A stretch of DNA of 64,000 nt from JBCFBK01 sp038562555 (GTDB lineage Bacteria; Bacteroidota; Bacteroidia; Bacteroidales; Prolixibacteraceae), in contig JBCFBK010000029.1 in assembly GCA_038562555.1 (NCBI GenBank), positions 5,795-69,794 on the forward strand. Direction: 5' to 3'. Position numbers and translations under genes: made by a program. The notes beneath the pieces were generated by a model, which ran no database searches, was not told the origin of the DNA, and worked only from the letters and a program-made list of their open reading frames with translations. Shown here one piece after another: positions 18,381 through 27,526 of the stretch. Each line of letters opens with the position of its first letter. The first letter of the stretch is position 1.

Positions 18381-18731
18381 ATGGAACTAGATGACTTTTT
18401 TGGAAACAAACAACAAGATCGAAGATTCGACAATAATTACAGATATCAGGATAACCCTAGTCAAGCTCAGAATTTCAGGAATCCCTATCAAAGGCATAAT
18501 TCCAATTTTAAATGGGAATATTTTCTTGAAAAATTAAAAAACAATAGAAAGCTGAAAGGACTTGTAATAGTTACATTGATTGTGGTTTTGGTAATTGTTA
18601 TTGCCCTGATTGCAATCTTACTGCCTTTAATCTTAAAACTTCTTAATTATATCAGCCAAAATGGAGTCCAGGGTATTCTGGATAATGTAACCGGATTCCT
18701 TGATAAACTTTGGAAAGGATCGGGAAAATGA
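18381..18731 (+). CDS. hypothetical single-pass membrane protein
   Basis: A 116-residue protein with a polar, Asn/Gln/Arg-rich N-terminal half (about 1-55) and one strong membrane segment (about 59-85, GLVIVTLIVVLVIVIALIAI). A short amphipathic C-terminus follows. No known domain is visible. Its stop overlaps the start of the TerB-like gene as ATGA, so the two are translationally coupled and probably act together at the membrane. Confidence 0.7.
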   Translation: MELDDFFGNKQQDRRFDNNYRYQDNPSQAQNFRNPYQRHNSNFKWEYFLEKLKNNRKLKGLVIVTLIVVLVIVIALIAILLPLILKLLNYISQNGVQGILDNVTGFLDKLWKGSGK

Positions 18732-19234
18732 TACCTGACAAACCAGTTAATGACGAACATTTTCTTTTAAATATTAAATATAGATCACACAAAATGGACA
18801 AATTGGATTCTCTCTCAGACTCAATAGTTATAAAAAATACAGAATATTTCGTTCATCTGATCCGAATTGCATTGGCCGATGATGTTATAAGCACAAAAGA
18901 ATTGGAGTTACTACACAGGGTAGGCAAAAGGCTGGGATTTACAGTTGAAGAAACCGATCACCTGATAAGGACAACCGGAAAGTCAGATTACACTCCTCCT
19001 TCAGGGTTACGTGCGCGTTTCGATCAGATTTATGAGATTGTAAACATGACCCTTGTAGATGGAGCTATTAATAAAAACGAAATGTATTTGGCCAGTAGCT
19101 TTGCTGCAAAATCTGGCTTTAATGAAAAAGAAATTCCAACGATGCTGGTTCTGTTATTAAATGGTATTCGACAAGGCAAAAATACAGACGAACTTTTTAA
19201 AGAATTTCAAGGTAAAGTCATGAAACATACCTAA
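18728..19234 (+). CDS. TerB-like protein
   Basis: 168 residues if started at the ATG that overlaps the previous stop (MIPDKPVNDEHF); the frame is open six codons further. Two copies of an acidic, helix-flanked pattern are seen, ALADDVISTKELELLHRVGK and TLVDGAINKNEMYLASSFAA. They match the metal-binding helical repeats of the TerB/DjlA-N superfamily (DGxI...E). TerB-like proteins are cytoplasmic or membrane-associated sensors linked with TerC-type membrane proteins, and a TerC homologue is encoded 4 kb downstream in the same direction. Biochemical function is unknown. Confidence 0.7.
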   Translation: MIPDKPVNDEHFLLNIKYRSHKMDKLDSLSDSIVIKNTEYFVHLIRIALADDVISTKELELLHRVGKRLGFTVEETDHLIRTTGKSDYTPPSGLRARFDQIYEIVNMTLVDGAINKNEMYLASSFAAKSGFNEKEIPTMLVLLLNGIRQGKNTDELFKEFQGKVMKHT

Positions 19235-19263
19235 TTGTTCCACCAATTATTTCAAAAGTAGGA

Positions 19264-19878
19264 ATGAAGATCTGGCTTAAATCGCTACACAACTGGGGAA
19301 TGGAATGGGCAAACACCAAATGGGGTGCATGGGCATTGTTTGTTTGTGCTTTTGCTGATGCATCGTTTTTACCGTTGCCCACTCCAATGTTTTTTATGGC
19401 TTTAACATTGCTCAATATCACAAAAGCCTATAAATATGCTTTATTTGGGACTCTGGGAACATTAACTGGAGCTTTAGCAGGATATTCGATAGGTCATTTT
19501 GCGTGGCTTGATGCGAACGGCGAATTTACAGCCCTTGCCAGATTCGTGTTTGAAAATATCCCAGGATTTACAGAAGCGGTTTACCAATCTATTTATATTC
19601 AATTCTCCAAATGGGGTTTGGGCATTTTGTTTTTAGCCCCATTTGTTCCTGTTCCTTATAAGCTATTTTCAATTTCTTTCGGGGCGTTTGACATGAATAT
19701 CTTCCTCTTTTCACTCGGAACTCTTATTGGTCAAGGGTTCAGGTTTTATCTATTTTCATTCCTGATAATCAAATTAGGTCCGGAAGTAAAAAAACTGTTT
19801 GAGTTCAATAAGAAACCAATTGCCATTCTGGCAACCGCATGTGTTGCCATTGCAATTATCGCAATTAAAGTATTCTAA
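19264..19878 (+). CDS. YqaA/VTT-domain membrane protein
   Basis: A 204-residue integral membrane protein. It shows the VTT/SNARE-associated fold signs of the DedA superfamily in its YqaA branch: ADASFLPLPTPMFFMALTLL near the first re-entrant loop and FLAPFVPVPYKLFSISFGAF in the second. DedA-superfamily proteins are linked to lipid carrier flipping (undecaprenyl phosphate, phosphatidylethanolamine) and envelope proton balance. A second, classical DedA gene is found about 3 kb downstream, so the element carries two paralogues. Start ATG is preceded by AAGTAGGA. Confidence 0.85.
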   Translation: MKIWLKSLHNWGMEWANTKWGAWALFVCAFADASFLPLPTPMFFMALTLLNITKAYKYALFGTLGTLTGALAGYSIGHFAWLDANGEFTALARFVFENIPGFTEAVYQSIYIQFSKWGLGILFLAPFVPVPYKLFSISFGAFDMNIFLFSLGTLIGQGFRFYLFSFLIIKLGPEVKKLFEFNKKPIAILATACVAIAIIAIKVF

Positions 19879-19927
19879 TTTCTATGAATGTAAAGGTTCA
19901 CATTCGTTTAACATGGGCTGAAAAAAA

Positions 19928-22681
19928 ATGACACATATAGATAATGAAATGAGACAATGGCATGCGATAGGGTACAACCAGGTTCTTGAAAATATTGGTA
20001 GTTCACAAAATGGATTATCTTCAGCTGAGGCAAAGAAAAGACTTGGCAAATATGGGCTGAATCAAATTAAACGAAAAAAGAAAGATGGAGCGTATAAACT
20101 TCTGTGGCGACAATTAAACAATCCTCTTATATGGGTTCTTGTAGGGTCAAGTACATTGGCAACATTATTAGGCAAGATTACCGATGGCTTAGTAGTACTT
20201 TCGGTAGTTGTTGTAAATACTATTATAGGTTTCATTCAGGAATTCAAAGCAGGTAATGCCATTGAAGCACTAAATGATATGGTACCCGAAAGTGCAACTG
20301 TAATGCGCGATGGCCAAAACAATACGATACCTGTTTCTGAAATTGTACCTGGCGATATTGTAAGTCTGGCTGCAGGAGATAGAGTACCGGCTGACATGAG
20401 ACTTATTTATCAAAAAAACTTGCAAGTTGAGGAAGCTGCACTTACAGGTGAATCATTGCCTTCCCAAAAATCAGTAGAGGCTGTAAATACAGATACTGTA
20501 ATTGGAGACAGAAAATGTATGGTTTTTAGCGGAACATTGGTGGTTTCAGGCACAGCTACTGCAGTTGTTGTTTCAACAGGTATATTTACTGAATTGGGCA
20601 AAATCTCTGATATGCTTAGAGAAACAACAGATTTGGAAACCCCTCTTACAAAAAAGCTTGAGACCGTTGGTTTGTATTTAACATTCGGCATCATTATTAT
20701 AGCAGTAATAATAATGATAGTAGGCACATTTCGCGCTACGGAGAATGGTGTTTTATTAAGTTTAGCCTTAAAAGACAGCCTTATTTTTGCCATAGCATTG
20801 GCTGTCGGGGCTATCCCTGAAGGCCTTCCTGCTGTTGTTACGATTGCACTTGCAATTGGTGTGCGACGTATGGCAAAAAGAAAGGCAATAATTCGAAAAC
20901 TACCTGCTGTTGAGACGTTGGGCAGTACAACTGTAATATGTTCTGACAAAACGGGTACGATTACCCGCAACGAAATGACAGTAAATGAACTCTGGAATTA
21001 TCATTACAGCATTCAATTAACAGGCGTTGGCTATAATTTATCTGGTTCTTTCATCCATAATGGTTTTGAGTTAACCTCTCCGCCAGAAGAGATTAAAGTT
21101 TTGCTTAAAAATGCTGTATTATGCAGCGATGCTTGCATACAATTCGAAGGTAAAGAATACAGCTTTTCCGGCGACCCTACCGAAGTGGCATTAATTGTGG
21201 CTGCAACTAAAGCAGGAATTGATATTGATGAGCTACGTCAAATTCATCAACGAAGAGATGTTATTCCATTCGATTCTGAACTGCAATACATGGCTACCCT
21301 AAATGATTATATTATCTTAAAAGGTGCGCCTGAAGTTGTTTTGAAACGTTGTTCGGAACATTCCGGAGGGTTTCTTTTAGATTCGCACCAAATTATTTCT
21401 CAAATTGAACATTTAGGTTCAAAAGGAATGCGCGTGCTTGCAGTTGCCCAGAAAAATTGGACTAAAAGCAACAACTTTGAATTAATTAATTCCGATGTTC
21501 AGGAGGGCTTTCAATTTGTTGGGCTTATTGGAATGATAGACCCACCTCGCACTGAAGCGATTGAAGCAATCAAAGCATGTCATAATGCAGGCATTGTAGT
21601 AAAGATGATAACCGGCGACCACCGAGCTACAGCTCGTTCTATAGGCATGGAAATAGGTCTATCTGAAAAAGGCGATGTTGTAACAGGTGTAGAATTATCT
21701 AAAATGGATGACGCTACATTGATGGAAACGGTAAAAAATACAAACATATTTGCCCGTGTAGCACCCGAGCACAAACTTCGGTTGGTGAAAGCGCTTCAGC
21801 AAAGCAATCATATTGTTGCAATGACTGGCGACGGGGTGAATGATGCTCCTTCATTAAAACAATCAAACATTGGTGTTGCTATGGGTATTACAGGCACGTC
21901 GGTTTCAAAAGAATCGGCAGACATTGTGCTTGTCGATGATAACTTTTCAAGCATCAGCGCTGCAGTTGAGGAAGGAAGAAGAGTTTACGACAACTTACTT
22001 AAATCGCTTGCATTCTTACTCCCTACCAATTTGGGCCTGGCATTCATCCTTATTTATGGGATCATGTTTTTCCCATTTGATCCATTAACGAAAGAATTGT
22101 TGCTGCCAATGCCCCCAACCCAGTTGCTCTGGATAAACCTTGTTGCGGCTATCGCACTTGCAATACCTCTGGCGTTTGAGGTTAAAGAACCCAATGTAAT
22201 GAATCGGCCGCCACGTAAGCCTGACGAACCTCTGTTTAATGGTTTTGTAACATTCAGGGTATTTTTTGTTTCCATTTTATTGACAGCAGGAACCATTCTA
22301 CTCTTTAATTGGGAATATTCAAATTCGCTGAACAGTGGCATGCTTGCACCAGAAGCCATGGCTAAATCACAAACCATAGCGGTTACCTTTGTTGTTATGT
22401 TTCAGATATTTTACATGTTAAATTGCCGTTCGCTGAACGATTCATTACTTAAAATTGGCATTTTCAGTAACACCACAATCTTCTATGGTATTGGTGCAAT
22501 TCTTTTTCTACAAGCTCTATTTATATATTCACCTTTTATGCAAAATGTGTTCGGAACAACGACACTCGACATGCGAGGAGTAACTTTAGCAGTAATATCA
22601 GGATTTGTTATATTTCCAATTATAAGCTTAGAAAAATGGATAATAAAATCAGTAAATAATAAATATAGAGTTAAAAAATAG
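19928..22681 (+). CDS. P2-type cation-translocating ATPase
   Basis: A 917-residue P-type ATPase with N-terminal cation-ATPase domain, actuator domain with LTGES (about 173-177) and M4 motif IPEGLP. The phosphorylation site is DKTGT (Asp340) and the hinge GDGVNDAP is near 635; ten membrane helices are expected. It looks most like P2A Ca2+ pumps, and M4 keeps the Glu of PEGLP. The M6 motif, NLVTD in SERCA, reads NLVAA here (about residue 736), so the central cation-binding Asp is missing. Transport of Ca2+ by the SERCA mechanism is therefore doubtful and another ion, such as Mn2+ or H+/Na+, is possible. It stands in a row with TerC/Alx and MntP homologues, which favours Mn2+ or general divalent-cation export. 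Confidence 0.9.
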   Translation: MTHIDNEMRQWHAIGYNQVLENIGSSQNGLSSAEAKKRLGKYGLNQIKRKKKDGAYKLLWRQLNNPLIWVLVGSSTLATLLGKITDGLVVLSVVVVNTIIGFIQEFKAGNAIEALNDMVPESATVMRDGQNNTIPVSEIVPGDIVSLAAGDRVPADMRLIYQKNLQVEEAALTGESLPSQKSVEAVNTDTVIGDRKCMVFSGTLVVSGTATAVVVSTGIFTELGKISDMLRETTDLETPLTKKLETVGLYLTFGIIIIAVIIMIVGTFRATENGVLLSLALKDSLIFAIALAVGAIPEGLPAVVTIALAIGVRRMAKRKAIIRKLPAVETLGSTTVICSDKTGTITRNEMTVNELWNYHYSIQLTGVGYNLSGSFIHNGFELTSPPEEIKVLLKNAVLCSDACIQFEGKEYSFSGDPTEVALIVAATKAGIDIDELRQIHQRRDVIPFDSELQYMATLNDYIILKGAPEVVLKRCSEHSGGFLLDSHQIISQIEHLGSKGMRVLAVAQKNWTKSNNFELINSDVQEGFQFVGLIGMIDPPRTEAIEAIKACHNAGIVVKMITGDHRATARSIGMEIGLSEKGDVVTGVELSKMDDATLMETVKNTNIFARVAPEHKLRLVKALQQSNHIVAMTGDGVNDAPSLKQSNIGVAMGITGTSVSKESADIVLVDDNFSSISAAVEEGRRVYDNLLKSLAFLLPTNLGLAFILIYGIMFFPFDPLTKELLLPMPPTQLLWINLVAAIALAIPLAFEVKEPNVMNRPPRKPDEPLFNGFVTFRVFFVSILLTAGTILLFNWEYSNSLNSGMLAPEAMAKSQTIAVTFVVMFQIFYMLNCRSLNDSLLKIGIFSNTTIFYGIGAILFLQALFIYSPFMQNVFGTTTLDMRGVTLAVISGFVIFPIISLEKWIIKSVNNKYRVKK

Positions 22682-22695
22682 AAAATTAAGGTTTT

Positions 22696-23352
22696 ATGGA
22701 AATAGTAAACAGTTTTTTTGATGTATTTCTTCATTTAGATAAGCACTTGTTCAGTTTGGTGACTGAATACAGGAATTGGACTTATCTAATTTTGTTTTGT
22801 ATTATTTTTTGCGAAACAGGCTTAGTTGTAACTCCATTTCTACCAGGTGATTCACTCTTATTCGCTGCCGGGGCCATTGCAGCCCTGGGAATATTAAATA
22901 TTTGGATTTTGGTTGGGCTTTTGTGCATCGCAGCGATTCTGGGTGATAGTGTAAATTATTCACTCGGTAAGTTTTTAGGGGGAAAAGTATTCGAAAGAAA
23001 CTATCGGTTAATCAAAAAAGAATATCTGTACCGTACTCAAGAATTTTACGAAAAACATGGCGGAAAGACCATTATCATAGCCCGTTTTGTGCCTATAATC
23101 CGAACTTTTGCCCCATTCATTGCTGGTGTGGGATCAATGAATTATTTGAGGTTCATTTTGTTCAACATTATAGGAGGTATTTTGTGGGTATTCATCTGCT
23201 CATTTGGCGGGTATTTTTTTGGCAATTTACCATTTGTTAAAAACAATTTTTCAGTAGTTGTATTGGCAATAATATTCATTTCCATACTCCCTTTGATTGT
23301 AGAGTACTTAAAACACAAGCTTAAACCTAAAAATTCGAACTATGGTTATTGA
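22696..23352 (+). CDS. DedA family membrane protein
   Basis: 218 residues with the full DedA/VTT signature. FCETGLVVTPFLPGDSLLFA (about 37-56) is the first re-entrant loop with its acidic residue, and ARFVPIIRTFAPFIAGVGSM (about 129-148) contains the conserved Arg residues. About five hydrophobic segments follow the fold. DedA proteins recycle undecaprenyl phosphate or other lipids and influence envelope stress tolerance. The gene begins 14 bp after the ATPase and its end overlaps the TerC gene by 11 bp, so the three are one operon. Confidence 0.92.
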   Translation: MEIVNSFFDVFLHLDKHLFSLVTEYRNWTYLILFCIIFCETGLVVTPFLPGDSLLFAAGAIAALGILNIWILVGLLCIAAILGDSVNYSLGKFLGGKVFERNYRLIKKEYLYRTQEFYEKHGGKTIIIARFVPIIRTFAPFIAGVGSMNYLRFILFNIIGGILWVFICSFGGYFFGNLPFVKNNFSVVVLAIIFISILPLIVEYLKHKLKPKNSNYGY

Positions 23353-24280
23353 TGTATATGTGTGGGCTGGATTTATTGCTTTTGTAATATTGTTATTAGC
23401 CATCGATCTGGGTATTTTTCACCGTAAATCGCACGAAGTAAAAATCAAGGAAGCCCTGATTTGGAGCGCTGTATGGATTTCGCTGGCACTAATTTTCAAT
23501 TATGGCGTTTATGTATTCTTAGGAAAAGAGAAGGCCTTGGAATTCCTGACCGGATATTTGATTGAAAAATCGTTGAGTGTAGATAATTTGTTTGTATTCA
23601 TTATGCTTTTTACATACTTCAATGTTCAGCCCAAATACCAACACAAAGTTCTGTTTTGGGGTATTCTAGGCGCCTTAATTATGCGTGCCATCTTTATTTT
23701 TGCTGGTGTTGCACTCATAAGTAAATTTCATTGGGTCATCTATATTTTCGGTGCATTTTTGGTTTTTACTGGCATTAAAATGCTCTTTCACAAAGACGAA
23801 GAAATAGCTCCGGACAAAAATCCGCTGGTTAGGTTATTCAAAAAGTTCTTTCCGGTTTCGGAACGGATGCATGAGGGGAATTTTTTCGTGAAAATAAATT
23901 CAAAAACCTTTGCCACTCCACTGTTTGTTGTGTTGCTGATTGTGGAATTTACTGATTTAATCTTTGCCGTCGATTCCATTCCAGCGATTCTTGCAATATC
24001 AAATGACACGTTTATTATTTTCACCTCAAATGTATTTGCCATTTTAGGTTTAAGAGCCTTGTATTTTGCCCTTGCCGGGATAACCAAATATTTCCATTAC
24101 CTCAAATATGGCTTATCTGCAATTCTCGTTTTTGTTGGGATAAAAATGGTCATCGTTGGATTTTATAAAATCCCAATTATTTACTCTCTTTTAACAATAC
24201 TTGGAATACTCCTAATATCAGTATTGGCATCGGTAATGTTTAAGAATAACATCAAAAATATTCTTGCCCTTGAGGAATAA
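23342..24280 (+). CDS. TerC/Alx family membrane protein (probable Mn2+ exporter)
   Basis: The 312-residue protein contains the TerC signature: an acidic membrane segment ALDLG-like (LLLAIDLGIFHRKSHE, about 18-33), LIEKSLSVDNLFVFIMLF (about 75-92) and VEFTDLIFAVDSIPAILAIS (about 203-222). The Asp residues in these helices are the expected ion ligands. E. coli Alx of this family exports Mn2+ and responds to alkaline pH. Translation starts inside the end of dedA. The neighbourhood (P-type ATPase, MntP) agrees with a manganese or related cation role. No yybP-ykoY-type leader is visible. Confidence 0.9.
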   Translation: MVIDVYVWAGFIAFVILLLAIDLGIFHRKSHEVKIKEALIWSAVWISLALIFNYGVYVFLGKEKALEFLTGYLIEKSLSVDNLFVFIMLFTYFNVQPKYQHKVLFWGILGALIMRAIFIFAGVALISKFHWVIYIFGAFLVFTGIKMLFHKDEEIAPDKNPLVRLFKKFFPVSERMHEGNFFVKINSKTFATPLFVVLLIVEFTDLIFAVDSIPAILAISNDTFIIFTSNVFAILGLRALYFALAGITKYFHYLKYGLSAILVFVGIKMVIVGFYKIPIIYSLLTILGILLISVLASVMFKNNIKNILALEE

Positions 24281-24353
24281 GGTACTCAATAATATTTTCA
24301 TTAACTGTATTTTGCAATAAGTTGGGTTACAATAAATTTAGAATAGAAAAATT

Positions 24354-24860
24354 ATGAGCAGTAAATTTGAAATAGTACTTGAGAAAATGATTTTCTCAAG
24401 TCGTTGGATACAAGCGCCTTTATACGCAGGACTTATTGTAGGTGGAATGTTATACACCTACAAATATTTGGTTGAATTGATTCACCTCTGTACAAGCATA
24501 AATGAAATTAGCGAGACTGCATTGATGCTTGGGGTACTTACTTTGGTCGATATAACTATGGTAGCAAATCTTCTGATAATGGTTATCGTTGGTGGTTATT
24601 CAACTTTTGTTAGTCGGCTTGATATCGATAAGCACGAAGATAAACCAGAATGGCTTCAAAAAATTGATGCAGGTTCATTAAAAGTAAAATTAGCAGGTTC
24701 GTTAGTTGGCGTATCAAGTATTCACTTGCTACAAACCTTTATAAATATTAAAAATCATGAATCTGAACATGTTATGTGGCAAGTTATAATACATGTAGTA
24801 TTTTTATTTTCAGCCCTTATGCTTGCTTTCACAGAAAAAATTTCACATCAAAAACATTAA
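24354..24860 (+). CDS. YqhA / UPF0114 family membrane protein
   Basis: A 168-residue integral membrane protein with the hallmark start of the family (FEIVLEKMIFSSRWIQAPLY, about 5-24). Later family segments include LTLVDITMVANLLIMVIVGG (about 62-81) and the soluble stretch with PEWLQKIDAGSLKVKLA. Four membrane helices are expected. Function is unknown across the family. It follows terC by 73 bp in the same direction, within the envelope/metal block. Confidence 0.88.
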   Translation: MSSKFEIVLEKMIFSSRWIQAPLYAGLIVGGMLYTYKYLVELIHLCTSINEISETALMLGVLTLVDITMVANLLIMVIVGGYSTFVSRLDIDKHEDKPEWLQKIDAGSLKVKLAGSLVGVSSIHLLQTFINIKNHESEHVMWQVIIHVVFLFSALMLAFTEKISHQKH

Positions 24861-24889
24861 CCTAATTTATTAATTAAAATTTAAAAACT

Positions 24890-25165
24890 ATGAACTGTCC
24901 AGTATGTAATGTTGCTCTTGTTATGTCAGAAAAACAAGGCGTTGAAATTGATTATTGTCCCAAATGCCGTGGAGTTTGGCTCGATCGGGGAGAACTAGAT
25001 AAAATTATTGAGCGATCTACACCTGATGGTCAGAGCAGGTTTTATGGTTCAAATCAATCGTTTAATCAACATCACGACGATGATGACCATCATAAGTACC
25101 CAAGAAATAATGACTATTACGAACATCACAAACAAAAAAGCTGGTTGTCGAACTTATTTGACTAA
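24890..25165 (+). CDS. zf-TFIIB domain protein with His-rich tail
   Basis: A 91-residue protein with an N-terminal zinc ribbon of the zf-TFIIB type: CPVCNVALV (Cys3, Cys6) and YCPKCRGVWLDRGELDKII (Cys24, Cys27 and the WLDRGEL signature). The rest is polar and rich in His/Asp (HHDDDDHHKY), which could bind metal ions. Small zf-TFIIB proteins are common, with unknown role. Position between YqhA and MntP genes suits metal handling, but that is inference. A hairpin 15 bp after the stop closes this transcription unit. Confidence 0.82.
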   Translation: MNCPVCNVALVMSEKQGVEIDYCPKCRGVWLDRGELDKIIERSTPDGQSRFYGSNQSFNQHHDDDDHHKYPRNNDYYEHHKQKSWLSNLFD

Positions 25166-25180
25166 TTGATTATTTTAGCG

Positions 25181-25202
25181 GGCGGGAATCCACATTCCCG
25201 CC
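25181..25202 (+). terminator. hairpin terminator before mntP
   Basis: A perfect 9-bp stem GGCGGGAAT/ATTCCCGCC with loop CCAC, followed by TTCATTTTAAT. The T-tract is weak but the stem is strong, and the position directly after a stop codon fits termination or attenuation. Confidence 0.65.
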
Positions 25203-25221
25203 TTCATTTTAATACCTATTT

Positions 25222-25779
25222 ATGGATTTTATTACAATTCTTCTAATTGCTATTGGTCTTTCATTTGACACGTTTGCAGTATCTATTACCACAGGACTAA
25301 CAATCAAGCATATCAAATTTTGGCATGGAGTAAAAATTGCATTTACACTTGCATTTTTTCAAGCATTGATGCCTTTACTTGGATGGATTTTTGGCAAGCA
25401 GGTAGAAAGTATGATCAGTAACTACGATCACTGGATTGCATTTGTACTTCTGGCTTTACTTGGGGTTAAAATGGTTTATGAAAGCTTAAGCAACGAAAAA
25501 GAAAATAGCAACTTTAACCCGTTAGACCCGTTAATTCTGATTGGTATGGCTCTTGCTACAAGTATTGATGCCTTGGTTGTTGGTATTAGCTTTGCATTCA
25601 TTGACATGAATATCTACTGGTCAATCTTAATCATTGGAACGGTTACGTTTATAGTATCGATGATAGGAATGTTATTTGGCAAAAAAGTTGGTGGCAGACT
25701 TGGAAAAAGAATGGAGATTATCGGTGGGGTCATTTTAGTTGGTATTGGTTTAAAGATTCTTTTAAATCACCTTTTGTAA
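25222..25779 (+). CDS. mntP: manganese efflux pump MntP
   Basis: A 185-residue protein with six membrane segments. It carries the conserved acidic motifs of MntP: IAIGLSFDTFAVSITTGL (about 7-24, Asp15) in the first helix and ALATSIDALVVGISF (about 111-125, Asp117) in the second half. GWIFGK and LFGKKVGG appear between. It exports Mn2+ and protects from manganese overload. Gap to the preceding gene is only 56 bp including a hairpin, so there is no room for a manganese riboswitch. With TerC/Alx it makes a second Mn2+ exporter on the element. Confidence 0.93.
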   Translation: MDFITILLIAIGLSFDTFAVSITTGLTIKHIKFWHGVKIAFTLAFFQALMPLLGWIFGKQVESMISNYDHWIAFVLLALLGVKMVYESLSNEKENSNFNPLDPLILIGMALATSIDALVVGISFAFIDMNIYWSILIIGTVTFIVSMIGMLFGKKVGGRLGKRMEIIGGVILVGIGLKILLNHLL

Positions 25780-25905
25780 GCAAAAAACTTTAGTACGATC
25801 ATGAATCTCAATGTTACTTGACTCATTGGATACTATCATGTTTTTTTTACTTTGGCTGAATATATTGCTTCAATTTTTATATTGCTCCTGAAAAAGTGAC
25901 AATCT

Positions 25906-27120
25906 ATGGGGAAAGTTGACAAATTATTAACGGAAACTTTATTGTTTATTGCTCAAAAGGGATGGACAATAAATGAACATGCTTTTTACGACTCCCTTTC
26001 ACTGTTTTTAGCTAAAAAACTTAATGTTGCCTACGTTATTATTGACAAACTTCTTCCAGAAGAAAATGCAGCCGAGACATTATCATTTGTGGCGTTCGAT
26101 GAAGTAAAATCTAACGCTTTCTATCCGCTAAAAAACACCCCGTGCGAAAACGTGATGGGGCGGAACCTCTGTTGTTACGTCAGGAATATTCAGGCATTAT
26201 TTCCTGACGATGCAATGTTGGTTGACATGATGGCTGAGAGCTACATCGGCATTCCTCTTTGGGACACAAAAGGGAAACCAATAGGACTAATTGCATTACT
26301 CGATACCAAACCTATCGATAATGCAGCTAAGATAAAAACCATCCTTCAAATTTTAGCAGTAAGGGTAGCACACGAGATAGAACGAAACAATTACGACCAG
26401 ACCTTAATTGAAAAAAATAAAAAATTACATGAAGCAGACCGCTTAAAATCTGCATTTCTGGCCAATATGTCGCACGAAATACGCACGCCATTAAATAGTA
26501 TCGTTGGGTTTTCAGAGTTGATTGCAGATAGTGATTTTGATGAAGCTCAGAAAAATTTCTTCATTCAGCAAATCATCACCAACGGGAATAACCTCCTAAC
26601 CATTATCAGCGATATTATGGATATTTCGATGCTAGAATCTGGTGAATTAAAAATTTGTAAGAAGTTGATTAATGTTCAAAACTTTATCTCAAATATTGAG
26701 AAACAGTTTGCTTACCTTACCAAAGCGAAAGGGCTTGAATTTAGGGTAACCTATCAGGATAACGATGAAATTGTAATTAATGCTGATGAAGACCGGCTTA
26801 GACAGATTCTCAATAATCTGATTAATAATGCCACTAAATTTACTATAAGTGGTGGTCTTGAAATTGGCTACAAGCAAGAATACAATTTTGTGAAGTTTTA
26901 CGTCATAGATTCAGGCATTGGTATTCAGGCAGAATATCATGATAAAATATTTGATCGGTTTAGGCAGGTGGAAGATGCAAATACACGGAAATATGGTGGT
27001 AATGGCCTTGGCTTAGCGATTACGCGAAATCTTGTCGAATTAATGGGTGGGAGGATTTGGGTTGAATCAGTATTAGGAAAAGGCTCAACATTCTATTTCA
27101 CTCTGCCTGTGATAAAATAA
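25906..27120 (+). CDS. GAF-domain sensor histidine kinase
   Basis: A 404-residue kinase without predicted membrane helices. The N-terminal half (about 1-165) is GAF-like (SYIGIPLWDTKGKPIGLIAL). A short coiled segment leads to the HisKA domain with MSHEIRTPLNS, phospho-acceptor His about 190, and then a HATPase_c domain with N-box NNLINNATKF, G1 DSGIGI and G2 GNGLGLAI. It lacks a receiver domain and no response regulator gene is next to it, so its partner is elsewhere. What the GAF senses is unknown. The conserved pair of Cys in GRNLCCYV (about 86-93) might matter for metal or redox sensing. Confidence 0.88.
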   Translation: MGKVDKLLTETLLFIAQKGWTINEHAFYDSLSLFLAKKLNVAYVIIDKLLPEENAAETLSFVAFDEVKSNAFYPLKNTPCENVMGRNLCCYVRNIQALFPDDAMLVDMMAESYIGIPLWDTKGKPIGLIALLDTKPIDNAAKIKTILQILAVRVAHEIERNNYDQTLIEKNKKLHEADRLKSAFLANMSHEIRTPLNSIVGFSELIADSDFDEAQKNFFIQQIITNGNNLLTIISDIMDISMLESGELKICKKLINVQNFISNIEKQFAYLTKAKGLEFRVTYQDNDEIVINADEDRLRQILNNLINNATKFTISGGLEIGYKQEYNFVKFYVIDSGIGIQAEYHDKIFDRFRQVEDANTRKYGGNGLGLAITRNLVELMGGRIWVESVLGKGSTFYFTLPVIK

Positions 27121-27128
27121 TCGATTAT

Positions 27129-27163
27129 AAGTCTAACCATAATCTATGACTATGGTTAGACTT
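27129..27163. terminator. bidirectional hairpin between histidine kinase and HMA genes
   Basis: A perfect 13-bp stem AAGTCTAACCATA/TATGGTTAGACTT with a 9-nt loop lies between two converging genes. T-tracts are weak on both sides, but the placement and stem length support a shared terminator. Confidence 0.75.
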
Positions 27164-27183
27164 GTATGCCCCAAAAATAAAAT

Positions 27184-27525
27184 CTATTTTCCGGGAGATT
27201 CGACGACTAAGGTTTTATACTCCTTTTCTGTAATCGGATTGGCTTCATACCCTAATTTTTTAATTCCCTTTGCCAAATTTTCAGGAGAATTTTTCTCCGA
27301 CTTGTAAACGACTTTGATGGTATTGGATTTCAGGTCAACTTTCAGATCTTTCACCCCTTTTTCAAATTTCAGATAATTGGTTAGGGTTACCTGACAGTCA
27401 TTACAGTCCATTGTCGTTCTGTAACAAACTGTTACTAAGTCATTTTTCGGTTCTTGTGCCTTTAATTCAGAAGCAAACAATACTGCAATAAAGCAAATTA
27501 CAATCAATTGAATAGTCTTTTTCAT
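27184..27525 (-). CDS. secreted heavy-metal-associated (HMA) domain protein
   Basis: A 113-residue protein with a Sec signal peptide (cleavage after about ELKAQ, residue 23) and one ferredoxin-like HMA domain (about 30-100). The metal loop reads TTMDCNDCQ, a variant of the GMTCxxC motif in which two Cys at spacing CxxC are kept. It should be a periplasmic metallochaperone, probably for copper or another soft metal. It starts a single base after the stop of the TonB receptor gene and is the last gene of a three-gene operon read leftward. Confidence 0.88.
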   Translation of the reverse strand: MKKTIQLIVICFIAVLFASELKAQEPKNDLVTVCYRTTMDCNDCQVTLTNYLKFEKGVKDLKVDLKSNTIKVVYKSEKNSPENLAKGIKKLGYEANPITEKEYKTLVVESPGK

Positions 27526-27526
27526 T

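Noticed and set aside
25166..25221. Manganese riboswitch (yybP-ykoY) before mntP
   Set aside because: Only 56 bp are available and they are filled by a simple hairpin; no conserved riboswitch loops are visible here or before the terC gene.
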